This document shows, piece after piece, positions 31,360-39,225 of a stretch of DNA of 43,782 bases (its first letter is position 1; every line of letters starts with the position of its first letter). The position numbers were made by a program, and so were the translations under genes. Origin of the DNA: Candidatus Hydrogenedentota bacterium (GTDB lineage Bacteria > Hydrogenedentota > Hydrogenedentia > Hydrogenedentales > SLHB01); contig JACQVH010000176.1 of the NCBI GenBank assembly GCA_016209895.1, positions 1 to 43,782 of the forward strand, given 5' to 3'. Under the pieces are notes generated by a model. It was not told where the DNA came from. It did no database searches and saw only the letters and a list, made by a program, of their open reading frames with translations.

Positions 31360-34300
31360 AGGCCATTACCCCCTTTATCTCCTCGTAAATCTGGTCGTCG
31401 GTGTAGAGATGCTGCTGCGCCGCACCTGACGGACACGCGGCCACACAGGCCCCGCAACCCTTGCAGAGGGCCTCGTTGATCTCGCTGGTTTGCTTCTCCG
31501 CGATGAATGCGATGGCGCTGTATGGGCAAAGCGGAATGCAGGTTTTGCAGCCGGAGCACAGCGCCTCCGCGATAAACGCGGTGTTGGGTTCGAGCTCGAC
31601 GTGGCCGCGATCCACCAGCGCCATGGCCTCGGCCGCGGCCGCCCCGGCTTGCGCCACGCAATCCGGGATGTCTTTGGGTCCCTGGCAGGCGCCGGCCACG
31701 AAGATGCCGTCGGTAAAGGTTGAGACTGGGGCCAGCTTCGGATGCCGTTCGAGGAACCATCCTTCTTTGCTGCACGAGATGTTGAAGGTGCGCCGCACGT
31801 CCTCGGTGTCAGCCTGAGGCTCGAGCCCGACCGCGAGCACGACCATGTCCACCGGAATGCGGCGGTGGACCCCGATGAGCGTGTCCTCGGCGCGGATGAC
31901 CAGTCGCCCCTCTTCTTCCGGCGTAATCGCCCAGTCGGTGACTTCGGCCACGCGCCCGCGGATGAAATGTGTGCCTTCATCCAGCAGCCGGTCGTAGAAC
32001 TCTTCGTAGCCCTTTCCGGGCGTCCGCATATCAATATAAAAGTTGTAAATCTCGGCGCCGGTGTGTTCGCGGATGAGGTGAGCGAGCTTCAACGAGTACA
32101 TGCAACACACGCGGGAACAGTAGGCGTTCGTATTCAAATCCCGACTGCCCACACAATGGATGATGGCGACTTTCTGGGGCGTACGTCCGTCGCGTAGAAC
32201 GACCTCGCCGCCCGTAGGCCCGGAGGCGTTGATCAGGCGTTCCACTTCGAGACCGGTGTAGACGTTGGCATACCGGCCGTAACCGTAAATTGGAAGTCGC
32301 TCCGGATCGAACGTCTTGTATCCCGTGGCCAGGACGATCGCGCCGACGTTCACGTCCTGATACGTGTCCGGCATAGCGTAGTCAACGGCACGCGGCTCGC
32401 ACACTTTCGAGCAGAGGCGACAGTCGCAGCACGTCGCACACGCCAGGCAGCGCGCGGCCTCGGCTTGGGCCAAGGCTTCGGTGTAGCCGGTATGCACTTC
32501 GTCGAAACCCTGGCGCTGGGACACTGGGAGTGCCGGCATGGGTACCGGCTTCTTCACCAGGAAGCCGGCAGTATCAGGCTCAATCGAACTTCGATAAGGT
32601 CCCTCGAATTCGCGACCTTCCCGCAGGTCCATTCCGTTGACGAAACGGTAAATCGAGATGGCAGCCTTGCGACCGGCGGCCATGGCATTCACCACCACGT
32701 CCGGTCCGGTGACGCAGTCGCCACCTGCGAAGACGCCAGGTAGATTGGTTTCGAGCGTTAGCGGATCTACCGAGATGACTCCGCTGCGCGCGATTAACGG
32801 AGACGATCTTTCGAGCAAGCCGTGGAGGTCCGGCGTTTGTCCAATCGTGACAATGATGGCGTCGCAGGGTAGGGTGAAATCGGAACCCTCGATAGGGATC
32901 GGACGGGGCCGCCCACTGGCATCGGGTTCGCCAAGCCGCATTTGTTGGCACACCAAGCCCATCACCTCTTCCGAACCGAGGATTGCCCGCGGCGCGGTCA
33001 GGAAAATCAGCTTGACGCCTTCTTCCTCGGCAGCGGCGATCTCAGCATGGTCCGCCGGCATCTCGGTGCGCGTGCGGCGATAGACGAGCGTGACATCCTC
33101 GGCGCCGCAACGCCGAGCGGTGCGGGCCGCGTCCAGAGCCGAGTTGCCCCCGCCAATGACCAGAACCCGTTTGGACAACTGGGTATGGGAGTATCCGAGG
33201 TTGACTTGTCGCAGGAAATCGAGACCGCCCCATACCCCGGGTAGATGCTCTCCGGGAACGCTGAGTCGCCGCTCGACGTTCGCGCCAATTCCGACAAACA
33301 CGGCGGCGTAGTCGCGGCGCAGGTCTTCCAAGGTGTTCTCTTTTCCTACTGGTCTGTTCAACCGAATTTCGATGCCGGTCTTCAAGATTCGTTCAATGTC
33401 GGCCCGGAGCACCGCCTGCGGCAGCCGGAACTCCGGAATACCGACGGCCAACATGCCGCCCGGCACCGGCAGCGCCTCGAATATTATGGGCCGGTAGCCC
33501 TGCTGCCGGAGAGTGTAAGCGCACATCAAGCCGGCGGGTCCGGCGCCGACCAAGGCGACGCGTTCCGGTCGTTCGAGTTCAGGTTTCGGCAGTTCATAGT
33601 CACCGACCCAGTCCGCGACGAACCGTTTGAGACCTGGCACGTTCAACGGATCGTCCAGTCGGTGGCGGGTGCAGCCGGCTGTACACGGATGCGTGCAAAT
33701 CCGACCGCAGACCGACGGCAGCGGATTGTCCCGCAAGATGACGTCGAGCGCTTCCCGATATTTTCCCCGCGCGATCAACGCGGCATAGCCTTGCACATTC
33801 TGATGAAGCGGACAGGCCGCCTGGCACGGCGGGGTTCCCTTGTGCGAAATGGTGAAGGTGTTGGGAACGGCCTGCGGGAACGGGCGATAGATGGCCTTCC
33901 GCTGCCCCAAGCCCTCATCGAACTCGGACGGCACGGTGACGGGACATTCTTCGGCACACAGACCACAACCTGTACACTTGGACTCGTCTACAAATCGCGA
34001 CTTTCGGCGGATACGTGCAGTGAAGTTTCCTACGTAACCTTCGAGCGACTCCACTTCCGAGTAAGTCAAAAGCGTGATGTTCGGATGGGTGCGCACGGCC
34101 GTCATTTTTGGGGTCAGGATGCAGGCGGAACAGTCCAGGGTCGGGAACGTCTTGTCGAACTGGGCCATGTGTCCGCCGATGGTGGGATCCCGTTCGACGA
34201 GGTATACATGCTTGCCGGAATTGGCGAGGGTGAGCGCTGCATGGATGCCGGATATTCCGCCGCCGACCACCAGGACTCCCGGGTTCACGGGCACCCGTCT

Positions 34301-34732
34301 ACGTTCGAGCGGCTCGTGCAAAACCACCCGCCGGACCGCGGCGGCAACCAAGGCCTTGGCCTTGTCCGTGGCGGCATCGCCGTCCGTCGTAACCCAACTC
34401 ACGTGTTCCCGGATGTTCGCCATCTGGAAGAAGTAAGCGTTCACACCGGCTTCGCTGAGGACCCGGCGGAACGTGGGTTCATGCATCAGAGGAGAACAGG
34501 ACGCGACGACCACTCGATTGAGGCCGAGTTCCTGAATTTCCTTCCTAATTAGCGCTTGGCCTGGGTCCGAACACATGAACTTGTACTCACGGGCGCAAAC
34601 GACGTACGGCAGCGATTCGACGGATTTGATTATCACGCCGATGTCTATCTTGCCGGCGATGTTGACGCCGCAATGGCAGACGTATACGCCGATTCGCGGC
34701 TTGCCGTTCGGCAGTGCATCATGCGTGGACAT
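31352..34732 (-). CDS. hdrA: HdrA with inserted GltD/NfnB-like NAD(P)-FAD module
   Basis: A 1126-residue flavin-based electron-bifurcating subunit. Residues 1-245 are the HdrA N-terminus (IGVYVCHCGVNIAG; FAD loop VLVVGGGISGIHAAL; TLDCSACILTPKM), then a ferredoxin motif near 251-262 (CTGCGLCAEECP). A complete glutamate-synthase-small-subunit-like module is inserted at about 290-700: Cys-rich CQAACPLHQNVQGY, FAD site VALVGAGPAGLMCAYTL (about 394), nucleotide site VLVIGGGNSALDAARTA (about 521) and FAGGDCVTGPDVV (about 666). HdrA then resumes (CLACATCCDCRLCSKVC, ATGYKTFDP) and ends in two [4Fe-4S] motifs (CSGCKTCIPLCP about 1055, CKGCGACVAACP about 1086). The insert adds NAD(P)H as an electron partner. 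A GGAGGG site precedes the start inside hdrB, which it overlaps by 14 bp. Confidence 0.96.
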   Translation of the reverse strand: MSTHDALPNGKPRIGVYVCHCGVNIAGKIDIGVIIKSVESLPYVVCAREYKFMCSDPGQALIRKEIQELGLNRVVVASCSPLMHEPTFRRVLSEAGVNAYFFQMANIREHVSWVTTDGDAATDKAKALVAAAVRRVVLHEPLERRRVPVNPGVLVVGGGISGIHAALTLANSGKHVYLVERDPTIGGHMAQFDKTFPTLDCSACILTPKMTAVRTHPNITLLTYSEVESLEGYVGNFTARIRRKSRFVDESKCTGCGLCAEECPVTVPSEFDEGLGQRKAIYRPFPQAVPNTFTISHKGTPPCQAACPLHQNVQGYAALIARGKYREALDVILRDNPLPSVCGRICTHPCTAGCTRHRLDDPLNVPGLKRFVADWVGDYELPKPELERPERVALVGAGPAGLMCAYTLRQQGYRPIIFEALPVPGGMLAVGIPEFRLPQAVLRADIERILKTGIEIRLNRPVGKENTLEDLRRDYAAVFVGIGANVERRLSVPGEHLPGVWGGLDFLRQVNLGYSHTQLSKRVLVIGGGNSALDAARTARRCGAEDVTLVYRRTRTEMPADHAEIAAAEEEGVKLIFLTAPRAILGSEEVMGLVCQQMRLGEPDASGRPRPIPIEGSDFTLPCDAIIVTIGQTPDLHGLLERSSPLIARSGVISVDPLTLETNLPGVFAGGDCVTGPDVVVNAMAAGRKAAISIYRFVNGMDLREGREFEGPYRSSIEPDTAGFLVKKPVPMPALPVSQRQGFDEVHTGYTEALAQAEAARCLACATCCDCRLCSKVCEPRAVDYAMPDTYQDVNVGAIVLATGYKTFDPERLPIYGYGRYANVYTGLEVERLINASGPTGGEVVLRDGRTPQKVAIIHCVGSRDLNTNAYCSRVCCMYSLKLAHLIREHTGAEIYNFYIDMRTPGKGYEEFYDRLLDEGTHFIRGRVAEVTDWAITPEEEGRLVIRAEDTLIGVHRRIPVDMVVLAVGLEPQADTEDVRRTFNISCSKEGWFLERHPKLAPVSTFTDGIFVAGACQGPKDIPDCVAQAGAAAAEAMALVDRGHVELEPNTAFIAEALCSGCKTCIPLCPYSAIAFIAEKQTSEINEALCKGCGACVAACPSGAAQQHLYTDDQIYEEIKGVMAYV

Positions 34733-35633
34733 AGTGTGTTGCCCTCCTCGCGGCGACCACCGGGTGTAGCGGGACGAACAGACGTTGCAGGCCCAACTGC
34801 TCGTCCGGGATACCCATCGCCATTCCCATCAATTGCGAGAAAAACGCGACCGGCAATTCAATCTTCTCGTCGAATTGGCGGCTCAATCGGTTCTGGTAAC
34901 ATTCCAGATTGAACTGACAGAACGGGCATAGCGTGACCAGTACGTCCGCGCCGCGACGTTTGGCTTCCTTCAGTAAGAGATAGTTCAGCCGCAAACCTAC
35001 ATCTTGAATGGTCCCAGTGAGCGAGCCGCCACAGCAGCGCGTCTTGAGCGGCCAGTCAATCGGTTCCGCTCCTAACACTCGCATCAAGCGGTCCATCGTC
35101 GTCGGATGGTGGGGATCATCGAATTCCGCGTAAGGCCGGACCAACAGGCATCCGTAGTAACAAGCGACGCGCAGGCCGACCAGGGGATTGGTCACTTGGG
35201 CGGCCAGCGCCTCGAGACCAACGTCGTTGACAAATACGTCCAACGGATGGCGTATCTTGACTCGGCCCTCGTAGCGCAAGTCCACGGACTGCAGTCCGGC
35301 ATCAATCCGGTTGCGGAGCGAGGGATATTGCTCGAGCTGTTTCTGCGTCTTGACCATGACGAGATAACAGGCGCTGCAGGGACAGATGAGCTGGGTGGGT
35401 CCTTCCGAGGGCGGCGCCCCTTGCTGTTCGGTCAGTGCGAGGTTGCGCGCGGCCAACGCGAACGCCTTGTCTTCGTCCACCGACATGTAAACCGTCGCCC
35501 CGCAACAGTTCCAGTCGTCGAGGTGGGCGTAGGGAAACTTGAGCGCCTCCATTACGGCGTGGAGGGACTCTTCGTAGGCCCGCCCGCTTTCCCGGAAAGC
35601 GCAACAACAGCCTGGAAAGAGAAGGTACTTCAT
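34719..35633 (-). CDS. hdrB: Heterodisulfide reductase subunit B homologue
   Basis: A 304-residue protein with both CCG domains intact: C9-C11, C43/C44 (DWNCCGATV), C86/C89 (CPCSACYLV), and C158/C162 (ACYYGCLL), C200/C201 (TRCCGGSL), C236/C239 (LCPFCQFNL). In methanogen HdrB these hold two noncubane [4Fe-4S] clusters that cleave CoM-S-S-CoB. A bacterium should lack that disulfide, so the real substrate is unknown; both cluster sites look functional. It is preceded by a GGGGGAG ribosome site. It overlaps hdrA and lies 69 bp after hdrC. Confidence 0.95.
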   Translation of the reverse strand: MKYLLFPGCCCAFRESGRAYEESLHAVMEALKFPYAHLDDWNCCGATVYMSVDEDKAFALAARNLALTEQQGAPPSEGPTQLICPCSACYLVMVKTQKQLEQYPSLRNRIDAGLQSVDLRYEGRVKIRHPLDVFVNDVGLEALAAQVTNPLVGLRVACYYGCLLVRPYAEFDDPHHPTTMDRLMRVLGAEPIDWPLKTRCCGGSLTGTIQDVGLRLNYLLLKEAKRRGADVLVTLCPFCQFNLECYQNRLSRQFDEKIELPVAFFSQLMGMAMGIPDEQLGLQRLFVPLHPVVAARRATHYVHA

Positions 35634-35702
35634 AATACTCCCCCTTGCCCGGTACCGCGGCGAACCCGTCCAACTGGGCGTTGGTCCACCCGGGGTTCTG
35701 GG

Positions 35703-36335
35703 CTATCTACGTGCGCCGGAAGCCAGCGCTAAATCCCGAGTCAGGTCACGTTCCTTGCGACCGACTCCGGTCAGCAGCTTGCGGAGCGGTGTCATTTGTT
35801 TGCAGCAGGAGTCGCATCTGGCCACGAGCCGCCCGCGCCACCAGAGCCGCCATCCGAGTCCGGTCCGCCTGAACAGCATGAAGGGATTCGTTTTCAAGTA
35901 CATTCCCACAATGACCCGCCCTTCGCAGTTGCGGCCGTTGCGTTGCACCACGTTGAAGAACTCTCGCGCCAGGGCCGGAATGGCGAACCACCGCGGGTAG
36001 CACCGCTCTTGGATGGCCTTCTGCTTGAGCGCGTACATGATGTCGGTAATCTTGATTTGGCGGGGGCACTCGACCGTGCAGTTGTAACAGGAAGCGCACA
36101 TCCAGATGGCGGAACTTCGCAGGACTTCCTCGCGAAAGCCGGCCCGCGTCATGGCAATGATCTTTCGTGGCGAGTAGTCCATATACATGGCCACGGGACA
36201 GGAGCCGGAACAGGTGCCGCATTGGATGCAGCGGTTGAGGTTTTCTCCGCCGGGCATTGCCATGATTTCGCGGGCAAACCCTGCGTCCAGTTCCCCCTCG
36301 TACTTGAAGCGCTGACGTCGATCCCATTTCTGCAT
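35703..36335 (-). CDS. hdrC: Heterodisulfide reductase subunit C homologue
   Basis: A 210-residue ferredoxin-like subunit passing electrons from HdrA to HdrB. Two [4Fe-4S] motifs are present: C36-x2-C39-x2-C42-x3-C46 (CIQCGTCSGSCP) and C80-x2-C83-x2-C86-x3-C90 (CASCYNCTVECP). The ATG at 36335 is chosen because GGGAGG lies 8 bases upstream; an ATG at 36377 adds 14 residues with no ribosome site. A C-terminal region has three more cysteines (C174, C177, C178 in RCDSCCKQ), which I do not recall from methanogen HdrC. It is the first gene of the hydrogenase/Hdr array. Confidence 0.94.
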   Translation of the reverse strand: MQKWDRRQRFKYEGELDAGFAREIMAMPGGENLNRCIQCGTCSGSCPVAMYMDYSPRKIIAMTRAGFREEVLRSSAIWMCASCYNCTVECPRQIKITDIMYALKQKAIQERCYPRWFAIPALAREFFNVVQRNGRNCEGRVIVGMYLKTNPFMLFRRTGLGWRLWWRGRLVARCDSCCKQMTPLRKLLTGVGRKERDLTRDLALASGARR

Positions 36336-36590
36336 GACCAACCTCCCGTGACGGATCACAGTGCTGGTGGTGCTCATCAGATGACGCGGTCACGGCGTGG
36401 GTGGAAGATTACGGCGTGTAAGGTCCCCCTGCGCCCCCTAAATGTAGCTCGGTATACCTCCGAGAGAAACGAGGACCACCCGCTCTGCGTACCGTCGCGC
36501 CCCCCCATGGGCTCAGCGGCGGATGCATCGCACACACAGCACAGATGCGATCAGGCTTCACAGATGCTTCCCCCTACTTAATCAAGATAT

Positions 36591-36620
36591 AACATAGCAC
36601 AACCGTCTCTGCAAAATCAA
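36591..36620 (-). promoter_or_regulatory. Candidate promoter of the hdr-mvh array
   Basis: On the minus strand TTGATT (36620-36615) and TATGTT (36596-36591) are separated by 18 bases, with TGC directly before the -10 (extended -10). It would give a leader of about 250 bases before hdrC, which includes a small CTCGG/CCGAG hairpin (36448-36452 / 36460-36464). The rest of 36336-36590 shows no gene. Confidence 0.4.
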
Positions 36621-36705
36621 GAGAGAACTTTGGTGGACGACCGAGCGTGGCAGGAAAAACTAACTTAGAACCGTGCCCGGGGTTCCGAGTACAATTCCTA
36701 CGGTC

Positions 36706-36922
36706 GGTTCATGGAAGATGAATACGTCATGTTGAGAATCCTGGTCGGAATTCTTCCGGATAGCGATACGTGAACCAGATACCTAAGGGAGTTCGTCCTC
36801 CCAAACGGAGAATGGCGAGAGGAGGTAACAGGACGAAAGCGAGTCCGGCACGGAGGTCGGACGCTACTTCCTTGGTTTCGCCGGTACTGACGTGAGAATC
36901 CCGTGAGATTGCGGGTTATCTC
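36706..36922 (+). ncRNA. Candidate structured leader RNA upstream of def
   Basis: Successive stems can be drawn: GGTTCATG/CGTGAACC (36706-36713 / 36769-36776) enclosing GAGAAT/ATTCTT (36734-36739 / 36750-36755), GGGAG/CTCCC (36787-36791 / 36798-36802), GTCCG/CGGAC (36843-36847 / 36858-36862) and GAGA-CCCG/CGGG-TCTC (36894-36922). No known riboswitch, 6S, SRP or RNase P signature is seen. No coding frame with a ribosome site runs through it. It may be a regulatory leader of def-recR or an independent small RNA. Confidence 0.3.
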
Positions 36923-36991
36923 TGGGGATTAGTCGGGCGTTGAGGGATGTTTCGGGGATTTGGTACGATGGAGCCTCCAAGGAGACATTCT

Positions 36992-37507
36992 ATGGCGTTA
37001 TTGAACCTCGTTTTGTATCCGGACGATCCGTTGACCAAGGTGGCGGAGCCGTATACAGACGTCGGGCCGGAAGTCGCGAAGCTGGCCGAAGAGATGCTCG
37101 AGACAATGGCCACCTACGAGGGCGTGGGATTGGCCGGACCCCAGGTCGGCGTGGCCAAGCGCATCCTCGTAGCACGTCCGCCGGAAGGCGAGGCAATGTG
37201 CCTCATCAATCCTGAGATTTACGAGATGGAAGGCCGCGAGGAAGGCGAAGAAGGCTGCTTGAGCCTGCCGAACATTTACGCCATGGTGCCGCGGGCTACC
37301 CGCATTCGGGTGCGCGCGTTGGACGCCGCCGGTCAGCCGATAGATTTTGAGGCGCGCGATTTCCCGGCGCGCATTATTCAGCATGAAGTGGACCATTTGG
37401 ATGGCGTTATGTTCTTGGATCGGCTGGATATTCTGACGCGCCAGGGAAAACTTCAGGAGTGGGAAGAGGTTCGGGAGCGATTATTGGCGGCCGTGGTCCG
37501 GGGGTGA
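36992..37507 (+). CDS. def: Peptide deformylase
   Basis: A 171-residue metallo-enzyme removing the formyl group from nascent proteins. All three family motifs are present: GVGLAGPQVG (residues 44-53, with Q51), EGCLSLP (C89 as metal ligand) and HEVDHLDG (H131, H135 as ligands and E132 as catalytic acid/base). The start ATG at 36992 follows AAGGAG; an upstream frame extension to 36947 is not conserved. It is followed 8 bp later by recR, so the two are co-transcribed. Confidence 0.97.
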   Translation: MALLNLVLYPDDPLTKVAEPYTDVGPEVAKLAEEMLETMATYEGVGLAGPQVGVAKRILVARPPEGEAMCLINPEIYEMEGREEGEEGCLSLPNIYAMVPRATRIRVRALDAAGQPIDFEARDFPARIIQHEVDHLDGVMFLDRLDILTRQGKLQEWEEVRERLLAAVVRG

Positions 37508-37515
37508 TCGGGTAA

Positions 37516-38115
37516 ATGCTTATTCATGTGCCTTCGGTGGAACGTCTCATCGAGGCCTTTCGGCGGTTGCCCGGTATTGGGAAACGTACGGCGGAACGGC
37601 TGGCGCTGCACGTGTTGAGCGCTCCGGCGGAATTGGCCGAGACGCTCAGCGACGCCGTACGCGACGCCCGTTCCCGCATAACCACGTGCGACATTTGCGG
37701 CAACCTCACTGAGGCCAATCCTTGTACGATTTGCGCGGACGAACGCCGCGACCATTCCGTGGTCTGCGTCGTAGAACGGCCCGCCGGCGCAATGGCTATC
37801 GAGAAAGGCGGCACCTATCGCGGCGTTTATCATGTGCTGCACGGAGTGCTGAATCCGTTGGAAGGGATCGGCCCGGCCGAATTGAAGATCGAGGGTCTGC
37901 TGGAACGCGTGCGCCGCGGCGGGGTCCGGGAAGTCATCGTCGCTACCAATACCACGGCCGAAGGCGAGACGACCGCGCTCTACCTTTCGAAGCAAGTCAG
38001 CGCGCTGAATGTGGCCGTGACGCGGATTGCTCACGGCGTTCCCATGGGCGGCGGCCTCGAATACACGGACGACCAGACCCTTCAACGCGCACTCGAAGGA
38101 CGAACCCGACTGTAG
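37516..38115 (+). CDS. recR: Recombination mediator protein RecR
   Basis: A 199-residue protein that, with RecO and RecF, helps load RecA at gaps. The order is normal: helix-hairpin-helix (RLPGIGKRTAERLALH, 17-32), zinc finger C58/C61/C70/C73 (CDICGNLTEANPCTIC), Toprim domain (SVVCVVERPAGAMAIEKGG onward, including EVIVATNTTAEGETTALYL) and the C-terminal Walker-B-like tail (RIAHGVPMGGGLEYTDDQTL). The length is normal. recR is usually next to dnaX-ybaB; here it follows def instead. It is convergent with the glycosyltransferase gene, 15 bp apart. Confidence 0.97.
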   Translation: MLIHVPSVERLIEAFRRLPGIGKRTAERLALHVLSAPAELAETLSDAVRDARSRITTCDICGNLTEANPCTICADERRDHSVVCVVERPAGAMAIEKGGTYRGVYHVLHGVLNPLEGIGPAELKIEGLLERVRRGGVREVIVATNTTAEGETTALYLSKQVSALNVAVTRIAHGVPMGGGLEYTDDQTLQRALEGRTRL

Positions 38116-38130
38116 CGGTTCGCGGCGACC

Positions 38131-39225
38131 TCAGACAGGCGTCGTCGGAGCCTCCGACTTTCCGGCCAGATACTGCAGAAGGCCGGCTAAGAATCCGAAG
38201 ATTCCCGCCATGTCCTGCGTGAAGACGATGCCATAGTAGCGGAGCAGGTTGCCGAGTGAGAGGTGTGTCCACACCGCCTTCCGGCGAAAGATACGGAGAT
38301 AGGAATAGACGGCAAAATGCGCCAATGCCGCCGGCCACCAAACCGGGGAAACGCCGAAGGCAAGTCCAAGCCCGATGAGGAAGAGAACGTAGTTTACGAC
38401 CGTGAAGACGTAGTGGTGAGGTTGCTGGAACGCCATGCCGGCGCTTCGCGCGTACCGGAAATACTTCCGATACAGCCCTCGGTACGAATTGGCCGCTTCC
38501 CAATAGACCTTCGCTTCCGGTGCGACAACCTCCTTGAATCCTTTCTCCCGGATACGAAGATCGAAGTAGGTGTCTTCGCCGACGGTCATATGTTCCGGAT
38601 AGCCGCCGACCGCGGTCCAGACGTGCCGCCTCAACGCCAAGGAGCGGCTGGACGGCAGGAAATTTCGTTGGGTCAGGTGCGTTTTCACGTGCAAGTGCGA
38701 GAAGCAGTACTGAATGGGCGTTTCACACAAATGACCGTAGTACCCTCCCACAATTTCGACGGCGGGGTCCGCTTCGAAGGGAGCAACGATCCGTTCGAGC
38801 CAGTCGTTGGCAATCACGCAGCCCATGTCCGTGATCGCAATTAACTCGAAGGTCGCGTTCCGAATGGCGATGTTGCGTCCCCGAGCGATATTGCACTTGT
38901 CTTGGATGAATTTCACCGGAACGGCGCAATTATTTATTCGATCCGTGACCAGCTCCACGGTGCCGTCATTTGACCCGCCGTCTACAATGACCAACTCATC
39001 GGGCAGGCGGGTGAAGTTGTTCAGGTCCTCGAAGAAACGCTGAATGCTCGTGCGCTCGTTAAAGATGGTCATGATCAGCGAGACCTTCTCATGGCGGGGC
39101 GCGTCTATGGCGTCAACGGGCTGCACTTCGGAGACAGCCTGATCCGTCCGACGGGTCTGACGCGTCGGACCGTTTAGTGCGGGACATGAATCGAGGGGCC
39201 TATGGTTCCAACGTAGCGCGCTCAC
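38131..39225 (-). CDS. Membrane-associated family 2 glycosyltransferase
   Basis: A 364-residue GT-A glycosyltransferase. The catalytic domain begins at about residue 47 (VSLIMTIFNERTSIQRF) and has ELVIVDGGSNDGTVEL, ARGRNIAIRNATFELIAITD (DxD-like ITDMGC), and GEDTYFDLRIREKGF as the acceptor-side motif. Two or three hydrophobic segments at the C-terminus (VFTVVNYVLFLIGLGLAFGV, GIFGFLAGLLQYLAG) anchor it to the membrane. The N-terminal 46 residues overlap the upstream gene by 26 bp and are not conserved-looking; a GTG at 39126 is a possible later start. It probably adds a sugar to a lipid or surface glycan. Confidence 0.9.
   Translation of the reverse strand: MSALRWNHRPLDSCPALNGPTRQTRRTDQAVSEVQPVDAIDAPRHEKVSLIMTIFNERTSIQRFFEDLNNFTRLPDELVIVDGGSNDGTVELVTDRINNCAVPVKFIQDKCNIARGRNIAIRNATFELIAITDMGCVIANDWLERIVAPFEADPAVEIVGGYYGHLCETPIQYCFSHLHVKTHLTQRNFLPSSRSLALRRHVWTAVGGYPEHMTVGEDTYFDLRIREKGFKEVVAPEAKVYWEAANSYRGLYRKYFRYARSAGMAFQQPHHYVFTVVNYVLFLIGLGLAFGVSPVWWPAALAHFAVYSYLRIFRRKAVWTHLSLGNLLRYYGIVFTQDMAGIFGFLAGLLQYLAGKSEAPTTPV

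Noticed and set aside
33245..34552. Long open frame of 435 codons on the plus strand
   Set aside because: It is the opposite-strand shadow of hdrA, whose cofactor motifs are all in the minus frame.
36671..36705. Possible tRNA T-arm (GGGGTTCCGAGTACAATTCC)
   Set aside because: No cloverleaf, anticodon arm or acceptor stem can be fitted around it.
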